Shown piece after piece: positions 50,984 through 60,388 of a stretch of DNA of 64,000 nucleotides. A model generated the notes under the pieces. The model was not told where the DNA came from. It did no database searches and saw nothing but the letters and a program-made list of their open reading frames with translations. Source of the DNA: Larkinella terrae (GTDB lineage: Bacteria; Bacteroidota; Bacteroidia; Cytophagales; Spirosomataceae); assembly GCF_009668025.1 (NCBI RefSeq), contig NZ_WJXZ01000006.1, positions 459,347-523,346 of the forward strand, in the 5' to 3' direction. Position numbers and translations under genes: made by a program. Within the stretch, counting starts at the first letter, position 1, and each line of letters starts with the position of its first letter.

Positions 50984-52504
50984 TCAGGATTGGGCCAGTT
51001 CGGTAACTTTCAACTCCAGCACTTCGCTCGTCCAGGCACGAGTCTGGTAAGCCAGTTCCGAATCCGTTGCCAGCGATTGCCCGTACGACGGAATCATTTC
51101 CTTCAATTTGCTCTGCCAGGCTGCCGAATTGATTTTTGTCGGAAAACACCGTTTCAGCAGATCAAGCATGATGGAAACGGAGGTCGAGGCACCCGGTGAC
51201 GCGCCTAGTAAGGCCGCAATGGACCCGTCGGCAGCGCAAACGACTTCGGTGCCAAACTCAAGAATACCGCCTTCTTCGGGGTCTTTCTTGATGACCTGCA
51301 CCCGCTGTCCGGCAATTTCCAGATCCCAATCGTCCATTTTGGCTTCTGGAAAATACGCCCGCAACGCTTCCAGCCGATCTTCCGGCGATTGCCGAACCTG
51401 ATCGATCAGGTATTTCGTCAGCGGAATATTGTGAATTCCGGCGGCCATCATCGGCAACAAGTTATTGGCTTTGATCGAAAGCGGTAAATCCATGAACGAG
51501 CCGTTTTTCAGGAATTTAGTCGAAAAACCGGCGTAAGGACCGAACAAAAGTGCCTTTTTACCGTCGATCATGCGGGTGTCGAGGTGCGGAACCGACATCG
51601 GCGGGGAACCTACAGACGCTTTGCCGTAGACCTTGGCTTCGTGTTTTTCAACAATCTCCTGGTTGTTGCAGACGAGCCACTGCCCGCTGACCGGAAAACC
51701 GCCAAAACCTTTGCCTTCGGGAATGTCGGCTTTTTCTAGCAACGGCAATGAGCCGCCACCCGCACCAATGAAGATAAAACGAGTCCGCAGCTCGCGTTTT
51801 TTCCGCGTCGACCAGTTTTTTACGGTAATTTTCCAGGTGCCATCCGCTTCCTGTTCCAGGTCCCGGACGTCGTGCGCCAGCCGGATCGTTACGCCATCCA
51901 TTTTTCGGAGATGGTCGAATAATGCGCGGGTCAACGCGCCGAAATTGACGTCGGTGCCAATTTCCATGCGGGTTGCCGCCACTTTCTCCGACGAATCGCG
52001 GCCTTCCATGACGAGCGGTATCCACTCTTTCAACTGCGCCGGATCTTCCGAATAAAGCATGCCTTTGAACAGGTGGTGATTATCCAGCGCGTCGTGGCGT
52101 TTTTTCAGGTATTCGACGTTACTTTCTCCCCACACAAAACTCATGTGCGGAATTTCGTTAATGAACGTTCGGGGGGATGGAGAAATGTTTTGCTGAACGA
52201 GATAGGCCCAAAACTCTTTGGAAACCTCGAAGGACTCGGCAATTTTAACTGCCTTGGAAATATCGATTGAGCCGTCTTCCCGCTCAGGAGTGTAGTTTAG
52301 CTCACAAAACGCCGAGTGACCGGTTCCTGCGTTATTCCAGGCATCCGAACTTTCGGCGGCCAGCACGTCCAGCCGTTCGAAAACCTCGATCGTTAACGAA
52401 GGATCTAATTCTTTGAGCAACATGCCAAGCGTGGCGCTCATAATTCCGGCACCGATCAGAACAACATCCGGATCTTTCTGTATAAATCGACTACTTTTTG
52501 GCAT
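50984..52504 (-). CDS. mqo: Malate:quinone oxidoreductase
   Basis: 506 residues from the ATG at 52504 ([20 protein letters not shown]). The FAD dinucleotide-binding motif is [18 protein letters not shown], followed by [18 protein letters not shown]. The body carries [20 protein letters not shown] and [12 protein letters not shown], and the C-terminal [20 protein letters not shown]. It oxidises malate to oxaloacetate at the membrane, feeding electrons to quinone in the TCA cycle. Length and motifs are normal. The YdeI-like gene follows after 1-2 bp. Confidence 0.96.
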   Translation of the reverse strand: MPKSSRFIQKDPDVVLIGAGIMSATLGMLLKELDPSLTIEVFERLDVLAAESSDAWNNAGTGHSAFCELNYTPEREDGSIDISKAVKIAESFEVSKEFWAYLVQQNISPSPRTFINEIPHMSFVWGESNVEYLKKRHDALDNHHLFKGMLYSEDPAQLKEWIPLVMEGRDSSEKVAATRMEIGTDVNFGALTRALFDHLRKMDGVTIRLAHDVRDLEQEADGTWKITVKNWSTRKKRELRTRFIFIGAGGGSLPLLEKADIPEGKGFGGFPVSGQWLVCNNQEIVEKHEAKVYGKASVGSPPMSVPHLDTRMIDGKKALLFGPYAGFSTKFLKNGSFMDLPLSIKANNLLPMMAAGIHNIPLTKYLIDQVRQSPEDRLEALRAYFPEAKMDDWDLEIAGQRVQVIKKDPEEGGILEFGTEVVCAADGSIAALLGASPGASTSVSIMLDLLKRCFPTKINSAAWQSKLKEMIPSYGQSLATDSELAYQTRAWTSEVLELKVTELAQS

Positions 52505-52643
52505 AATAGAGAACAAATATCTACTTATAAAACTATTTTTTAATCCATCAGATTCAAACTTTTATGGTAACTTCTGTGGAATGTTTGTTGTTTTTAAAGG
52601 TGATTTTAGTGGCTCATTTGCCAAATCCAATTTCTGTTGGAAT

Positions 52644-53210
52644 TTATTCTATCGGCGTCCAGCGAGAGTAAAATACGGAGTCGTAAAACCGCCCGTTGAA
52701 ATATTTATTCTCTTTGAAATGGCCTTCTTTTTCAAATCCGCAACGTTCGAGCAATTTGGCCGACGCCCGGTTTTCCGGATCAACAACGGCTTCGATCGAG
52801 TGGAGCTTCAGGGTGCGAAAACCGTAGTTCACTACGGCGGTCAGCGCTTCGCGCATGAAGCCGGTTCCCTGATAATCAGCCCGTAACAGGTAGCCCACTT
52901 CGGCGCGATAGTTCGCCTTATTCATGCGAACAAAGCCAATCGTTCCGATGACTTCAGCCGAATTTCGAAGCGCAATCGCCCAGGTAATCATCTCATTTGC
53001 CCGGATGCCTTCGTTGAAACTCTGAATCAACAGGCTTGCATCCTGAACCGACCGGGCCAGTGGCCGGGGAATAAACCGCATAATCTCCGGATTGGAGCGC
53101 AATACAAATAAATCGGATGAATCAGCGGTTTTAAACTGCCTCAAAATCAGCCGGTCGGTCGATAAAGTCGGAAAAGGCTCAAAGTTTACATCCAGCATAA
53201 ATTGCTTCAA
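52644..53210 (-). CDS. GNAT N-acetyltransferase, RimJ/RimL type
   Basis: A 188-residue protein. Motifs: TLSTDRLILRQFKTADSSDL at the N-terminus, EVIGTIGFVRMNKANYRAEV near 90, and the acetyl-CoA-binding YLLRADYQGTGFMREALTAV near 112-131. The C-terminal FGRF-like KYFNGRFYDSVFYSRW is typical of protein N-terminal acetyltransferase relatives. The substrate is unknown. An ATG four codons in (53198) is also possible. A long palindrome lies upstream. Confidence 0.9.
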   Translation of the reverse strand: MKQFMLDVNFEPFPTLSTDRLILRQFKTADSSDLFVLRSNPEIMRFIPRPLARSVQDASLLIQSFNEGIRANEMITWAIALRNSAEVIGTIGFVRMNKANYRAEVGYLLRADYQGTGFMREALTAVVNYGFRTLKLHSIEAVVDPENRASAKLLERCGFEKEGHFKENKYFNGRFYDSVFYSRWTPIE

Positions 53211-53241
53211 TAGTGGTTTCTCAACCTCGTTATTCGCTATT

Positions 53242-53295
53242 CAATATTCGGTATTCGTTATTTAAAAAATATTAAATAACGAATACCGAATATTG
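53242..53295. repeat. Perfect 24-bp AT-rich hairpin
   Basis: The arms at 53242-53265 and 53272-53295 are perfect 24-bp complements built from ATTCG/TATTC words, with a 6-nt loop. Outside them TCAACCT (53221-53227) pairs with AGGTTGA (53298-53304). It separates two minus-strand genes, the TrpB2-like gene and the GNAT gene. Confidence 0.9.
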
Positions 53296-53307
53296 AAAGG
53301 TTGATGA

Positions 53308-54672
53308 TTAGGAAATCACCGGTGTATCCAGTTCCGCCAGCGATGCCAGAATCTCTTCCTGCGTAACTTCGTGTTCGACGAGTTTGCCTGATAAATACTG
53401 CTCGTAGGCACCCATGTCGAAGTGACCGTGTCCGCAGAGATTGAACAGAATGGTTTTGGAAACACCCTCTTCTTTGGCGCGTTCTGCTTCCCGAATTGCG
53501 GTTGCAATAGCGTGCGTGGCTTCCGGCGCCGGGATGATGCCTTCCGTCCGCGCAAATTTAATTCCGGCTTCGAAACATTCTAACTGCTTGAGAGCCTGCG
53601 CTTCAATCAAACCGTCTTTCAGTAATTGGCTCACGATTGCCCCCGCGCCGTGGTAACGCAAACCGCCCGCATGAATCGGGGCCGGAATAAAATTATGGCC
53701 CAGCGTATACATTGGCAGGAGGGGAGTCATGCCCACCGTATCGCCCAAATCGTAGCGAAAAACGCCACGCGTCAGCTTGGGACAGGAAGCCGGTTCGGCG
53801 GCAATGCAGCGGATTTTCTTCCCTTCTTCCAGGTTATAGCGGAGAAACGGAAACGAAATTCCGGCGAAATTGGAACCACCTCCGAAAGGAGCCACGATCA
53901 CGTCCGGAAAATCACCGGCCTGTTCCAGTTGTTTAATGGCTTCCAGACCAATCACCGTCTGGTGCATTAGCACGTGATTCAGCACCGATCCTAGGGCGTA
54001 TTTCGTATTTTCGTCCTGAAACGCCAGTTCGACGGCTTCCGAAATCGCAATGCCCAGGCTCCCCGGAGAATCGGGGTCGGCGGCCAGAATTTTTTTCCCG
54101 GCTTCGGTACGGTTCGACGGCGACGGATAAACCGACGCGCCCCAGGTATTCATCAGGATCTTGCGGTACGGTTTGCCCTCATAACTGGCTTTCACCATGT
54201 ACACCTCGCATTCGATGCCGAACAACTGACAGGCAAAACTCAGGGCACTACCCCACTGGCCCGCACCGGTTTCGGTTGTAATGCGCTTGACGCCAGCCTG
54301 TTTGTTGTAAAATGCCTGCGGAATCGCCGTGTTTGGCTTATGAGAACCGGCGGGGCTACCACCTTCGTATTTGTAGTAAATCTTCGCGGGCGTATCCAGC
54401 AGTTTCTCCAGACCGTAGGCCCGGAACAGCGGTGTGGGTCGTCAGATTTTATAAATTTCGCGTACTTCATCGGGAATATCGACCCATTTTTCGGAGGTAA
54501 CTTCCTGCTTGATCAATTCCATTGGGAACAGGGGCGCGAGCATGTCGGGACCAATCGGCTCTTTGGTGCCAGGGTGCAGGGGCGGCAGCGGTTTGTTGGG
54601 CATGTCGGCCACGATGTTGTACCACTTTTCGGGAATGTCGGCTTCCGTCAGGATGAATTTTTTCTGTGCCAT
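53308..54672 (-). pseudogene. TrpB2-like PLP enzyme interrupted by one in-frame TGA
   Basis: The reading frame runs from the ATG at 54672 (MAQKKFILTEADIPEKWYNI) to the stop at 53308, with a single TGA at 54442-54444, codon 77, and no frameshift. The context [16 protein letters not shown] shows that the stop replaces the Trp expected in this family (IYKIWRPTPL). All else is intact: the PLP lysine in [12 protein letters not shown] near residue 115, [19 protein letters not shown] and the C-terminal [13 protein letters not shown]. TrpB2 is a tryptophan synthase beta homologue. It is either a recent nonsense mutation, a sequencing error, or readthrough (UGA followed by C). No trpA is nearby. Confidence 0.85.
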
Positions 54673-54728
54673 TGGTTAGATGAGTCTGGAATGAAGCCCT
54701 AACTTAGCAATTTACCCGTTGTAATTCG

Positions 54729-55139
54729 ATGCAGATTCGACAAATTAAACCGGAAGAGACCTACGCCCTGCGGCATGAAGTTCTCTGGCCCGAAAAACCG
54801 TTGGAGTATGTCATGCTGGACGAAGACGCTGATGGGCAGCACTTTGGGGCGTTTCGGGACACTGATTTAGTCGCCGTTATTTCGCTTTTTATGGAAATGG
54901 AAGTTGCCCGTTTTCGGAAGTTTGCCACCCGGCCCGACTGCCAGCGTCAGGGCGTTGGAACGCAGTTGTTGCATCGGGTTATCGACGAAGCCCGGCAGGC
55001 AGGTGCGCAGCTACTCTGGTGCGACGCCCGGCTTTCGGCGGCCGATTTTTACCGGCGGTTTGGCATGGAGCCGGAAGGAGCGGTTTTTTTCAAAGGAGAA
55101 ATTCTGTATTCGAAATACGTTTTGAAATTAACTAATTGA
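54729..55139 (+). CDS. GNAT family N-acetyltransferase
   Basis: A 136-residue protein of the compact GNAT type. The acetyl-CoA-binding signature is RPDCQRQGVGTQLLHRVIDE near 75-94 (Q-R-Q-G-V-G). It has a typical N-terminal strand (MQIRQIKPEETYALRHEVLW) and C-terminal Phe/Tyr-rich end. The substrate is unknown. It starts 57 bp from the divergent TrpB2-like gene. Confidence 0.9.
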   Translation: MQIRQIKPEETYALRHEVLWPEKPLEYVMLDEDADGQHFGAFRDTDLVAVISLFMEMEVARFRKFATRPDCQRQGVGTQLLHRVIDEARQAGAQLLWCDARLSAADFYRRFGMEPEGAVFFKGEILYSKYVLKLTN

Positions 55140-55245
55140 AGGGATTTTTCAATTGGAGCCCATGACTTTAGGCTTGGGAATAATTGAATATTGATTTTGG
55201 ATAGAGTGGACCGTTTAAACGGTTTCCGTAAGCCTGATGGTGAAC

Positions 55246-55272
55246 AAAAAGCCCACGGTTTAAACCGTGGGC
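55246..55272 (-). terminator. Palindromic terminator of the polysaccharide deacetylase gene
   Basis: GCCCACGGTTTAAACCGTGGGC (55251-55272; 11-bp arms) is a perfect palindrome. On the minus strand it is followed by T5 (the A-run at 55246-55250). It lies 28 bp after the deacetylase stop. A related 12-bp palindrome, CCGTTTAAACGG, is at 55211-55222. Confidence 0.8.
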
Positions 55273-55299
55273 CGATAAAGTATATTTCGGTATACCAAA

Positions 55300-56229
55300 T
55301 TACCTGAAGCTATTCTTAATGTTGTTACTCAACGTCTTTGGACTCCAGTAACCGCTGGCGATGATCCGGCGGATACTTAGCAACGGATTTTCTTCGTCAC
55401 GCTTCTTTTCGGCCAGTTGGTAGGCACCCAGATAGCCGCGTTTCTTTAACTCAACCGTTGCTTCGTGATTCCAGAGGCCGAACGGGTAGGCAAAGTGCCG
55501 TACCGGTTTGCCGGTAATTTCCTCCAGTTTTTTAGTGGGTTGTTCAATCTGCGTGACCCAATCGGCCGCCGTGTATTTCTTGACATTGTGGTGATCCCAG
55601 GTATGGCAACCAATCGTGTGACCGCGGTCGGCCAGGTCTTTGATTTGCTGTTTATCCATGTAATGCTGGTAACCCCGACGGCCAATCGATGCCGTCATGA
55701 TGAAAAATGCACCTTTAAAACCGTGTTTTTCGAGTTCAGGAGCGGCAAGCGTATGTTGTTCCTCATCGCCGTCGTCGAAAGTGATCAGAACCGGTTTTTC
55801 GGGTAATGCGGCACCCGTCGTTAAATAAGCGTAGAGTTGATCGGGCGAAATGGAGTGATAACCGCTATCGGCCAGCATCTTGATCTGGTCTTTGAACACC
55901 TGAATCGGCATGATGTAGCTGCGGGCATTTTCCGAATCTTTCGGTCGCCAGTCGCGAATCTGGTGGTAACACAGAATCGGCACCTGTTTCCGGGCGATAA
56001 TCGTCGGCGCATCGGCAATTTTATCAGCTGGAATAGTCTTCGGATCGGTTTCGGGCGCAGCGGTTTTTGCCGACTCGGCCGCCGGTTTTTCCTTCGGTGT
56101 TTCGGCCGAAGCCGCGCTTGCATTCAGGGTACTGCTTGAATTTTGTTGCTGATTACAGGAGGTGAAAGCGACAGCGGTAAAGGTTGAAATCAGAAGGGGT
56201 AAAACGATACGGTGGACTTTTTTATTCAT
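55300..56229 (-). CDS. Lipoprotein polysaccharide deacetylase
   Basis: About 309 residues from the ATG at 56229. The lipobox ends AFTSC near residue 24, so it is an anchored envelope protein, followed by a Ser/Ala/Pro-rich linker to about residue 75. The NodB catalytic domain starts near 85 (VPILCYHQIRDWR) and has motif 1 ITFDDGDEEQH, motif 2 HTWDHHNV with metal histidines, and the motif-4-like GYLGAYQLA region. It is a metal-dependent deacetylase, possibly of peptidoglycan or an exopolysaccharide. Substrate unknown. Confidence 0.92.
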   Translation of the reverse strand: MNKKVHRIVLPLLISTFTAVAFTSCNQQQNSSSTLNASAASAETPKEKPAAESAKTAAPETDPKTIPADKIADAPTIIARKQVPILCYHQIRDWRPKDSENARSYIMPIQVFKDQIKMLADSGYHSISPDQLYAYLTTGAALPEKPVLITFDDGDEEQHTLAAPELEKHGFKGAFFIMTASIGRRGYQHYMDKQQIKDLADRGHTIGCHTWDHHNVKKYTAADWVTQIEQPTKKLEEITGKPVRHFAYPFGLWNHEATVELKKRGYLGAYQLAEKKRDEENPLLSIRRIIASGYWSPKTLSNNIKNSFR

Positions 56230-56370
56230 CTTCGTTCCGTGCAACACGATGTTAAGTTGAGTCTATTTTCGGGCAATATACGGAAAAGGTGTGTTTGGTA
56301 AATACCGGAAAAACAGTAAAATTACTAACCGTTAACCGGCTGTTAGACTAACGGTTGACAATCAGATCAG

Positions 56371-57135
56371 ATGGAAGCTCAAAATAATTCAGGGATCGAT
56401 TCCGGCGGCACCAATCAAGCTCCGCAACCGACGTCCTCCGGGAAATTGATCAGGCTGTTGCGGGAGAAATGGCCGGAATATGTGATCGAAATTCTGGTGA
56501 TTATTTTCAGCATCACGATTTCATTTATTCTGGACGAATGGCGCGAAAAGCAACGCAAGGAAGAAGTCGAACAAACGTACCTGAAAGGGCTCTCAAGCGA
56601 TATCAAAACCGATCAGAATCAGCTAGTTGAAGTGATTGAAGAAACCCGCCAGATTCTGCAGAATGTTGATCAGTTGATTGCCGCCAGTCGCCAGCCACTA
56701 CCCGCGGATTCGTCCCGGCAGGTGCTGAACGCGATCCGGTTTATCCTGAAACGACCGCGTTTTGTGGCCGAAGACGCTACGTTCGCGGACCTGAAAAGTA
56801 CCGGTAACATGCAGCTGATGTCGAATTCGGATCTAAAGCGGGCTTTGTTCGATTACTACAAAACGTACGAGTCCGTTACGCTGGTAGAAAATGCGGAACT
56901 GGATGCCGTTACGAATCTGGTAGGCCCGTATTTGATCAGTCGGGTTTCTTTTGCAGACGGTAAATCCAGTGATATTTCGCACTTTTTCGGCCAGACGGAG
57001 TTTCGAAACATCATATTCGTCCGGAAGTCTCAGCGAAGTGAATTGCTGAATGCGTACCAGAAGCTACTCAATTCGGCCAAAATCATTCAGGAAGCGGTCA
57101 AAAAACAGCTTCCGAAGAGCAGTGAAAAGAAGTAG
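56371..57135 (+). CDS. DUF6090-like membrane-anchored protein
   Basis: A 254-residue protein. The first ~30 residues are polar and low complexity. One membrane span near 38-55 (YVIEILVIIFSITISFILDE) is followed by the DEWREKQRKEEVEQTYLKGL motif characteristic of the DUF6090 group, and then by a helical, soluble ~190-residue domain (FADLKSTGNMQLMSNSDLKR; FDYYKTYESVT). The function is unknown. It is divergent from the deacetylase gene. Confidence 0.8.
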   Translation: MEAQNNSGIDSGGTNQAPQPTSSGKLIRLLREKWPEYVIEILVIIFSITISFILDEWREKQRKEEVEQTYLKGLSSDIKTDQNQLVEVIEETRQILQNVDQLIAASRQPLPADSSRQVLNAIRFILKRPRFVAEDATFADLKSTGNMQLMSNSDLKRALFDYYKTYESVTLVENAELDAVTNLVGPYLISRVSFADGKSSDISHFFGQTEFRNIIFVRKSQRSELLNAYQKLLNSAKIIQEAVKKQLPKSSEKK

Positions 57136-57221
57136 CGGTTTTTATTGGAAACCGTTATGCATTTTGAATCAGTGTCTAAGCCCGTCACTGGAAGCCCTGA
57201 TTATCCTTTACAAAACCGGTA

Positions 57222-57536
57222 TTAAGAAACCGTTTGCTCCTGTTCTTTTTTGAGCCGACTCTCCAGCCAGAATGTTCCAAAGGGAACCAGGGAAGCCACA
57301 AAGGCGATAATGACCCGGCCAATGGACCAGCGACGGTCGAAGGTTACGGAAATCAGCGCAATCAGGTAAGCAATAAACAACACGCCGTGCGCCCAACCTA
57401 CCACTTTGACGGCATGTGGCCATCCAGCCAGGTATTTTAGCGGCATCGCAATTCCCAGCAGAACCAGAAACGAAATGCCTTCCAGAATGCCAATCAGGCG
57501 AAAACGGCCCAGTGGAGTTTTGAGGGAAAAATTCAT
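57222..57536 (-). CDS. DUF3817 membrane protein (second copy)
   Basis: A 104-residue, three-span protein. It has the DUF3817 features GRFRLIGILEGISFLVLLGI, PLKYLAGWPHAVKVVGWAHG and VPFGTFWLESRLKKE. It is clearly paralogous to the gene at 48674-48976: the same spans and the same EGIS-LVL-GIA-PLKY and PFGTF signatures. The function is unknown. It is flanked by unrelated plus-strand genes. Confidence 0.88.
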   Translation of the reverse strand: MNFSLKTPLGRFRLIGILEGISFLVLLGIAMPLKYLAGWPHAVKVVGWAHGVLFIAYLIALISVTFDRRWSIGRVIIAFVASLVPFGTFWLESRLKKEQEQTVS

Positions 57537-57702
57537 GGAGATTCCTTTACGTTATTTCAGCACAAACAGATATACAAACATACAACCGCATTCCCGTAAA
57601 CGCCACCTTCCGACCATTGCCATTTATTGATTCAGCAGACCATTTTTGTATTTGGTATAACAAAGTAGCTTGTATTACCTATTTTCGGGAAAAATTTTTG
57701 CA

Positions 57703-58431
57703 ATGAATAAAAATTTGTCCGATTGGGAAGAGGACTGGTTTCCAGGACGTTGGGTGGGTGGTGTATCGTTGGTGATTGCACCGCTTTTATTGTTGGCCGG
57801 AGAACTCCTGCGGTTTCCGTTCGACTTCTTTTTTCCCAGCCAGCTCAAAGCGTTTGACCAGCATCCGGTTCAACTCACGACCGCTTACAGCCTGTTTTTG
57901 AGCGGAAATATCCTGTTATGGCCCGCCATTGGTACAGTAGCGAAGTTGATTGGCCGGTCGAAACCGGGCTGGGCGGTCTGGGGCGGAACGCTGGTCATCC
58001 TGGGGTTATTTGCGCGAACGTTTCATTACGGCATCAACCACTTGGCATTTCAGTTGGTCAGGGTTCAGAATCTGGAACAGGCCACCAAAGCCGTTGCCGA
58101 CTCATACGGAGCCTTTCACGTGGTTTCGGTTTTGTCGGGTGCCATCATGGCGGGCTGGGTGGTACTGGCAATCGGCGCCTATCAATCGGGGACACTTGGT
58201 CTGATTCGTTCCGTCGCGCTGGGAGCCATGTCGGCGCTTATGCTGGGCGTACTCAAAGGAAGTTCAGCGGTTTCAGTTCTGGCAACCTCGGGGCTTTGCG
58301 TTGCCCTGATTCCTCTCGGTTTCAAGGTGTTGACCGGCGGACCTAAACCGGAAATTCGCACGGTTTTGCTCTGGTCGGCCGGAATGATTGCGCTGGTTGT
58401 GGGAATGTACTTTTTTGGACAAGCCGGGTAG
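57703..58431 (+). CDS. Polytopic membrane protein of unknown function
   Basis: About 242 residues from the ATG at 57703 (MNKNLSDWEEDWFPGRWVGG); a TTG at 57670 is also in frame. It has seven or so spans, among them GVSLVIAPLLLLAGELLRFP, LFLSGNILLWPAIGTVAKLI, WAVWGGTLVILGLFARTFHY, VVSVLSGAIMAGWVVLAIGA and VLLWSAGMIALVVGMYFFG. No family can be named with confidence. It precedes the class-C-like hydrolase gene by about 87 bp. Confidence 0.72.
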   Translation: MNKNLSDWEEDWFPGRWVGGVSLVIAPLLLLAGELLRFPFDFFFPSQLKAFDQHPVQLTTAYSLFLSGNILLWPAIGTVAKLIGRSKPGWAVWGGTLVILGLFARTFHYGINHLAFQLVRVQNLEQATKAVADSYGAFHVVSVLSGAIMAGWVVLAIGAYQSGTLGLIRSVALGAMSALMLGVLKGSSAVSVLATSGLCVALIPLGFKVLTGGPKPEIRTVLLWSAGMIALVVGMYFFGQAG

Positions 58432-58517
58432 AAAGGTTAAATTTTGTTAAGGTAAGTGAGTTGGTTTTGATTGCGTCGAATACAATCCCACCTTTGGCCG
58501 GAAATTCAACAAAATCA

Positions 58518-59621
58518 ATGTGCCAGCTATTGAAAAAATACTATTCTATTTTCGTCTTGTGTTTAGCGGGCTGTACAGCTTTGCAGGATGATCCGTCGGC
58601 TACTTATACGTATCAGGTTCCAAATCAGCTCTCGGATGGCTGGGCGGTGGCTTCGCTGCAAAGTCAGCAAATGAATCCAAAACCGGTTGAGCAGTTGACC
58701 GATCAGATTGCAACCGAGCAGTATCGGAATATTCATAGTCTGCTGATCGTTAAAAATGGAAGGCTCGTTTACGAGAATTATTTCAGTGGTTATTCGCAAT
58801 CCGTTCCCGAAAACATTTATTCGGCTACCAAAAGCGTTACCTCAGCCCTGGTCGGAATCGCCCTTGACCGGAAACTGATCAAAAGCCTGGACGAAAAGGT
58901 GGTCGATTATTTCCCACTGGAAGCCCCACTGCCGAATCTGACGGCGGCCAAAAAGCAAATGACAATCCGGGATTTGCTGACCATGAGTTCCGGTCTGGAA
59001 TGTGCCGATGACGATCCTCAATCGCCTGGTAACGAAGCCAGGATGTATCAGTCGGCGGACTGGATTCGCTACATCCTGAGTTTGCCAATGAAAACGAATC
59101 CCGGCACCAAGTCGAATTATTGCACCGGGGGCGTAGCGGTTTTGGGCGGCATTCTTGAACGGGCAACGGGGAAAACCGTAGACGATTTTGCGGAGGAAAA
59201 TTTGTGGAAACCGCTCGGAATCAGTCCAATCCGCTGGGACCGGATGCCAACCGGACAGGTAAATACCAGCGGCAGAATGTTCATCCGGCCGCGCGACATG
59301 GCCAAGTTGGGTCAGTTGTTCCTGAACAACGGGCAGTGGGAGGGAAAGCAGGTCATTTCGGCCGATTGGGTGGCGGAGTCGACCCGAAAACAGGTGATTC
59401 TCCGCGATCAGGAATACGGCTATTTGTGGTGGCGCCGGGACTTCAATTTTAACAACAAGACCTACCCCGCTTATTACGCATCAGGGAACGGGGGCCATTT
59501 TATTGTGGTGCTGCCCTCGGAAAACTTAGTAGTCGTTTCGACGGCCGGAAACCTGAATTCCGGTATTGGCGCCCAGATTTTCGGAATGATCCGGTTTCAA
59601 ATCTTACCCGCTTTGTTATGA
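58518..59621 (+). CDS. Lipoprotein serine hydrolase (class C beta-lactamase fold)
   Basis: About 367 residues from the ATG at 58518 (MCQLLKKYYSIFVLCLAGCT), whose LAGC lipobox predicts a lipoprotein; an upstream frame extension lacks a signal. The active-site S102-x-x-K105 is in YSATKSVTSALVG, the second motif is in SNYCTGGVAV, and GNGGHF replaces KTG near the end. This is typical of the PBP4/EstB-like serine hydrolase group (peptidase or esterase), not of a true beta-lactamase. It overlaps the next gene by 4 bp (ATGA). Confidence 0.9.
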   Translation: MCQLLKKYYSIFVLCLAGCTALQDDPSATYTYQVPNQLSDGWAVASLQSQQMNPKPVEQLTDQIATEQYRNIHSLLIVKNGRLVYENYFSGYSQSVPENIYSATKSVTSALVGIALDRKLIKSLDEKVVDYFPLEAPLPNLTAAKKQMTIRDLLTMSSGLECADDDPQSPGNEARMYQSADWIRYILSLPMKTNPGTKSNYCTGGVAVLGGILERATGKTVDDFAEENLWKPLGISPIRWDRMPTGQVNTSGRMFIRPRDMAKLGQLFLNNGQWEGKQVISADWVAESTRKQVILRDQEYGYLWWRRDFNFNNKTYPAYYASGNGGHFIVVLPSENLVVVSTAGNLNSGIGAQIFGMIRFQILPALL

Positions 59622-60367
59622 ATTATTCAATGAAAAAACCGCTCCTGTGTTTGGTGGGCCTGTTGTCGTTTACCGGAGTTTTCGCTCAACAACACAGCCA
59701 GTTTGTTGAACTCACTGTTGGCGCAACGCCTTTGCAATTCAAGGATCATTTTCATTCGCCCTACACTTATCGGGCGACAGGTTTGGGCGTTCAGGCAACG
59801 TATGGGCAGGAGCGAGTGAACACGCGCTGGCAACTCGAATTCGGCTATTCTCAGGCGAATCCGCAGTCCATTGTTTCCAGAAAAGCGGCCACTCGGGTTG
59901 TCGATGCGGTCTTAAACTATCAATGGCGACTTTCCCCGGTTACGAAAACTGGTAATGGTTTACACTATTTTGCCGGTGCGGGCTTGCGGTTTTGGGGAAA
60001 CTCAACGAATTATTCACCTGACATTGAAGTTGCCACCACGCAGGCGACGGCCGCGTTTTCGCTGGGTGCTTCGGCCAGAGCGGTTTACCGATTTAAAGCA
60101 GTACATCGACTTGACTTACAGGCTTTTGCTTCGGTAGTAAGCACGGTTTACCGCCCGAACTATGCTTATTTTGGTAAAGAACGATTCGACCTGAGCTGGT
60201 TTGGAAAAAGTCCGATCGCCGATGTGCAGTTGACGTATAGCTATCAGGTTAGCAGCCATTTTCAGGGCATTGTCCGGTATCAAGTGAGCTATTTTAAGTA
60301 CGATCAACCCCGCCAGTTGACGTGGCTGAACCAGGGAATCAGTGTAGGAATCCGACGGACGTTTTAG
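59618..60367 (+). CDS. Putative outer-membrane beta-barrel protein
   Basis: A 249-residue protein with a signal peptide (PLLCLVGLLSFTGVFAQ). It has alternating amphipathic strands rich in Tyr/Gly/Gln (LELGYS-like FGYSQAN; YFAGAGLRFWG; ADVQLTYSYQVSSHFQGIVR) and ends in RRTF, the terminal Phe of Bam substrates. It is translationally coupled to the preceding serine hydrolase lipoprotein, so they probably act together in the envelope. The function is unknown. The ATG at 59618 is the overlap start; one at 59630 is also possible. Confidence 0.75.
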   Translation: MNYSMKKPLLCLVGLLSFTGVFAQQHSQFVELTVGATPLQFKDHFHSPYTYRATGLGVQATYGQERVNTRWQLEFGYSQANPQSIVSRKAATRVVDAVLNYQWRLSPVTKTGNGLHYFAGAGLRFWGNSTNYSPDIEVATTQATAAFSLGASARAVYRFKAVHRLDLQAFASVVSTVYRPNYAYFGKERFDLSWFGKSPIADVQLTYSYQVSSHFQGIVRYQVSYFKYDQPRQLTWLNQGISVGIRRTF

Positions 60368-60388
60368 CGGTTCACGAAATTCTCCGTA

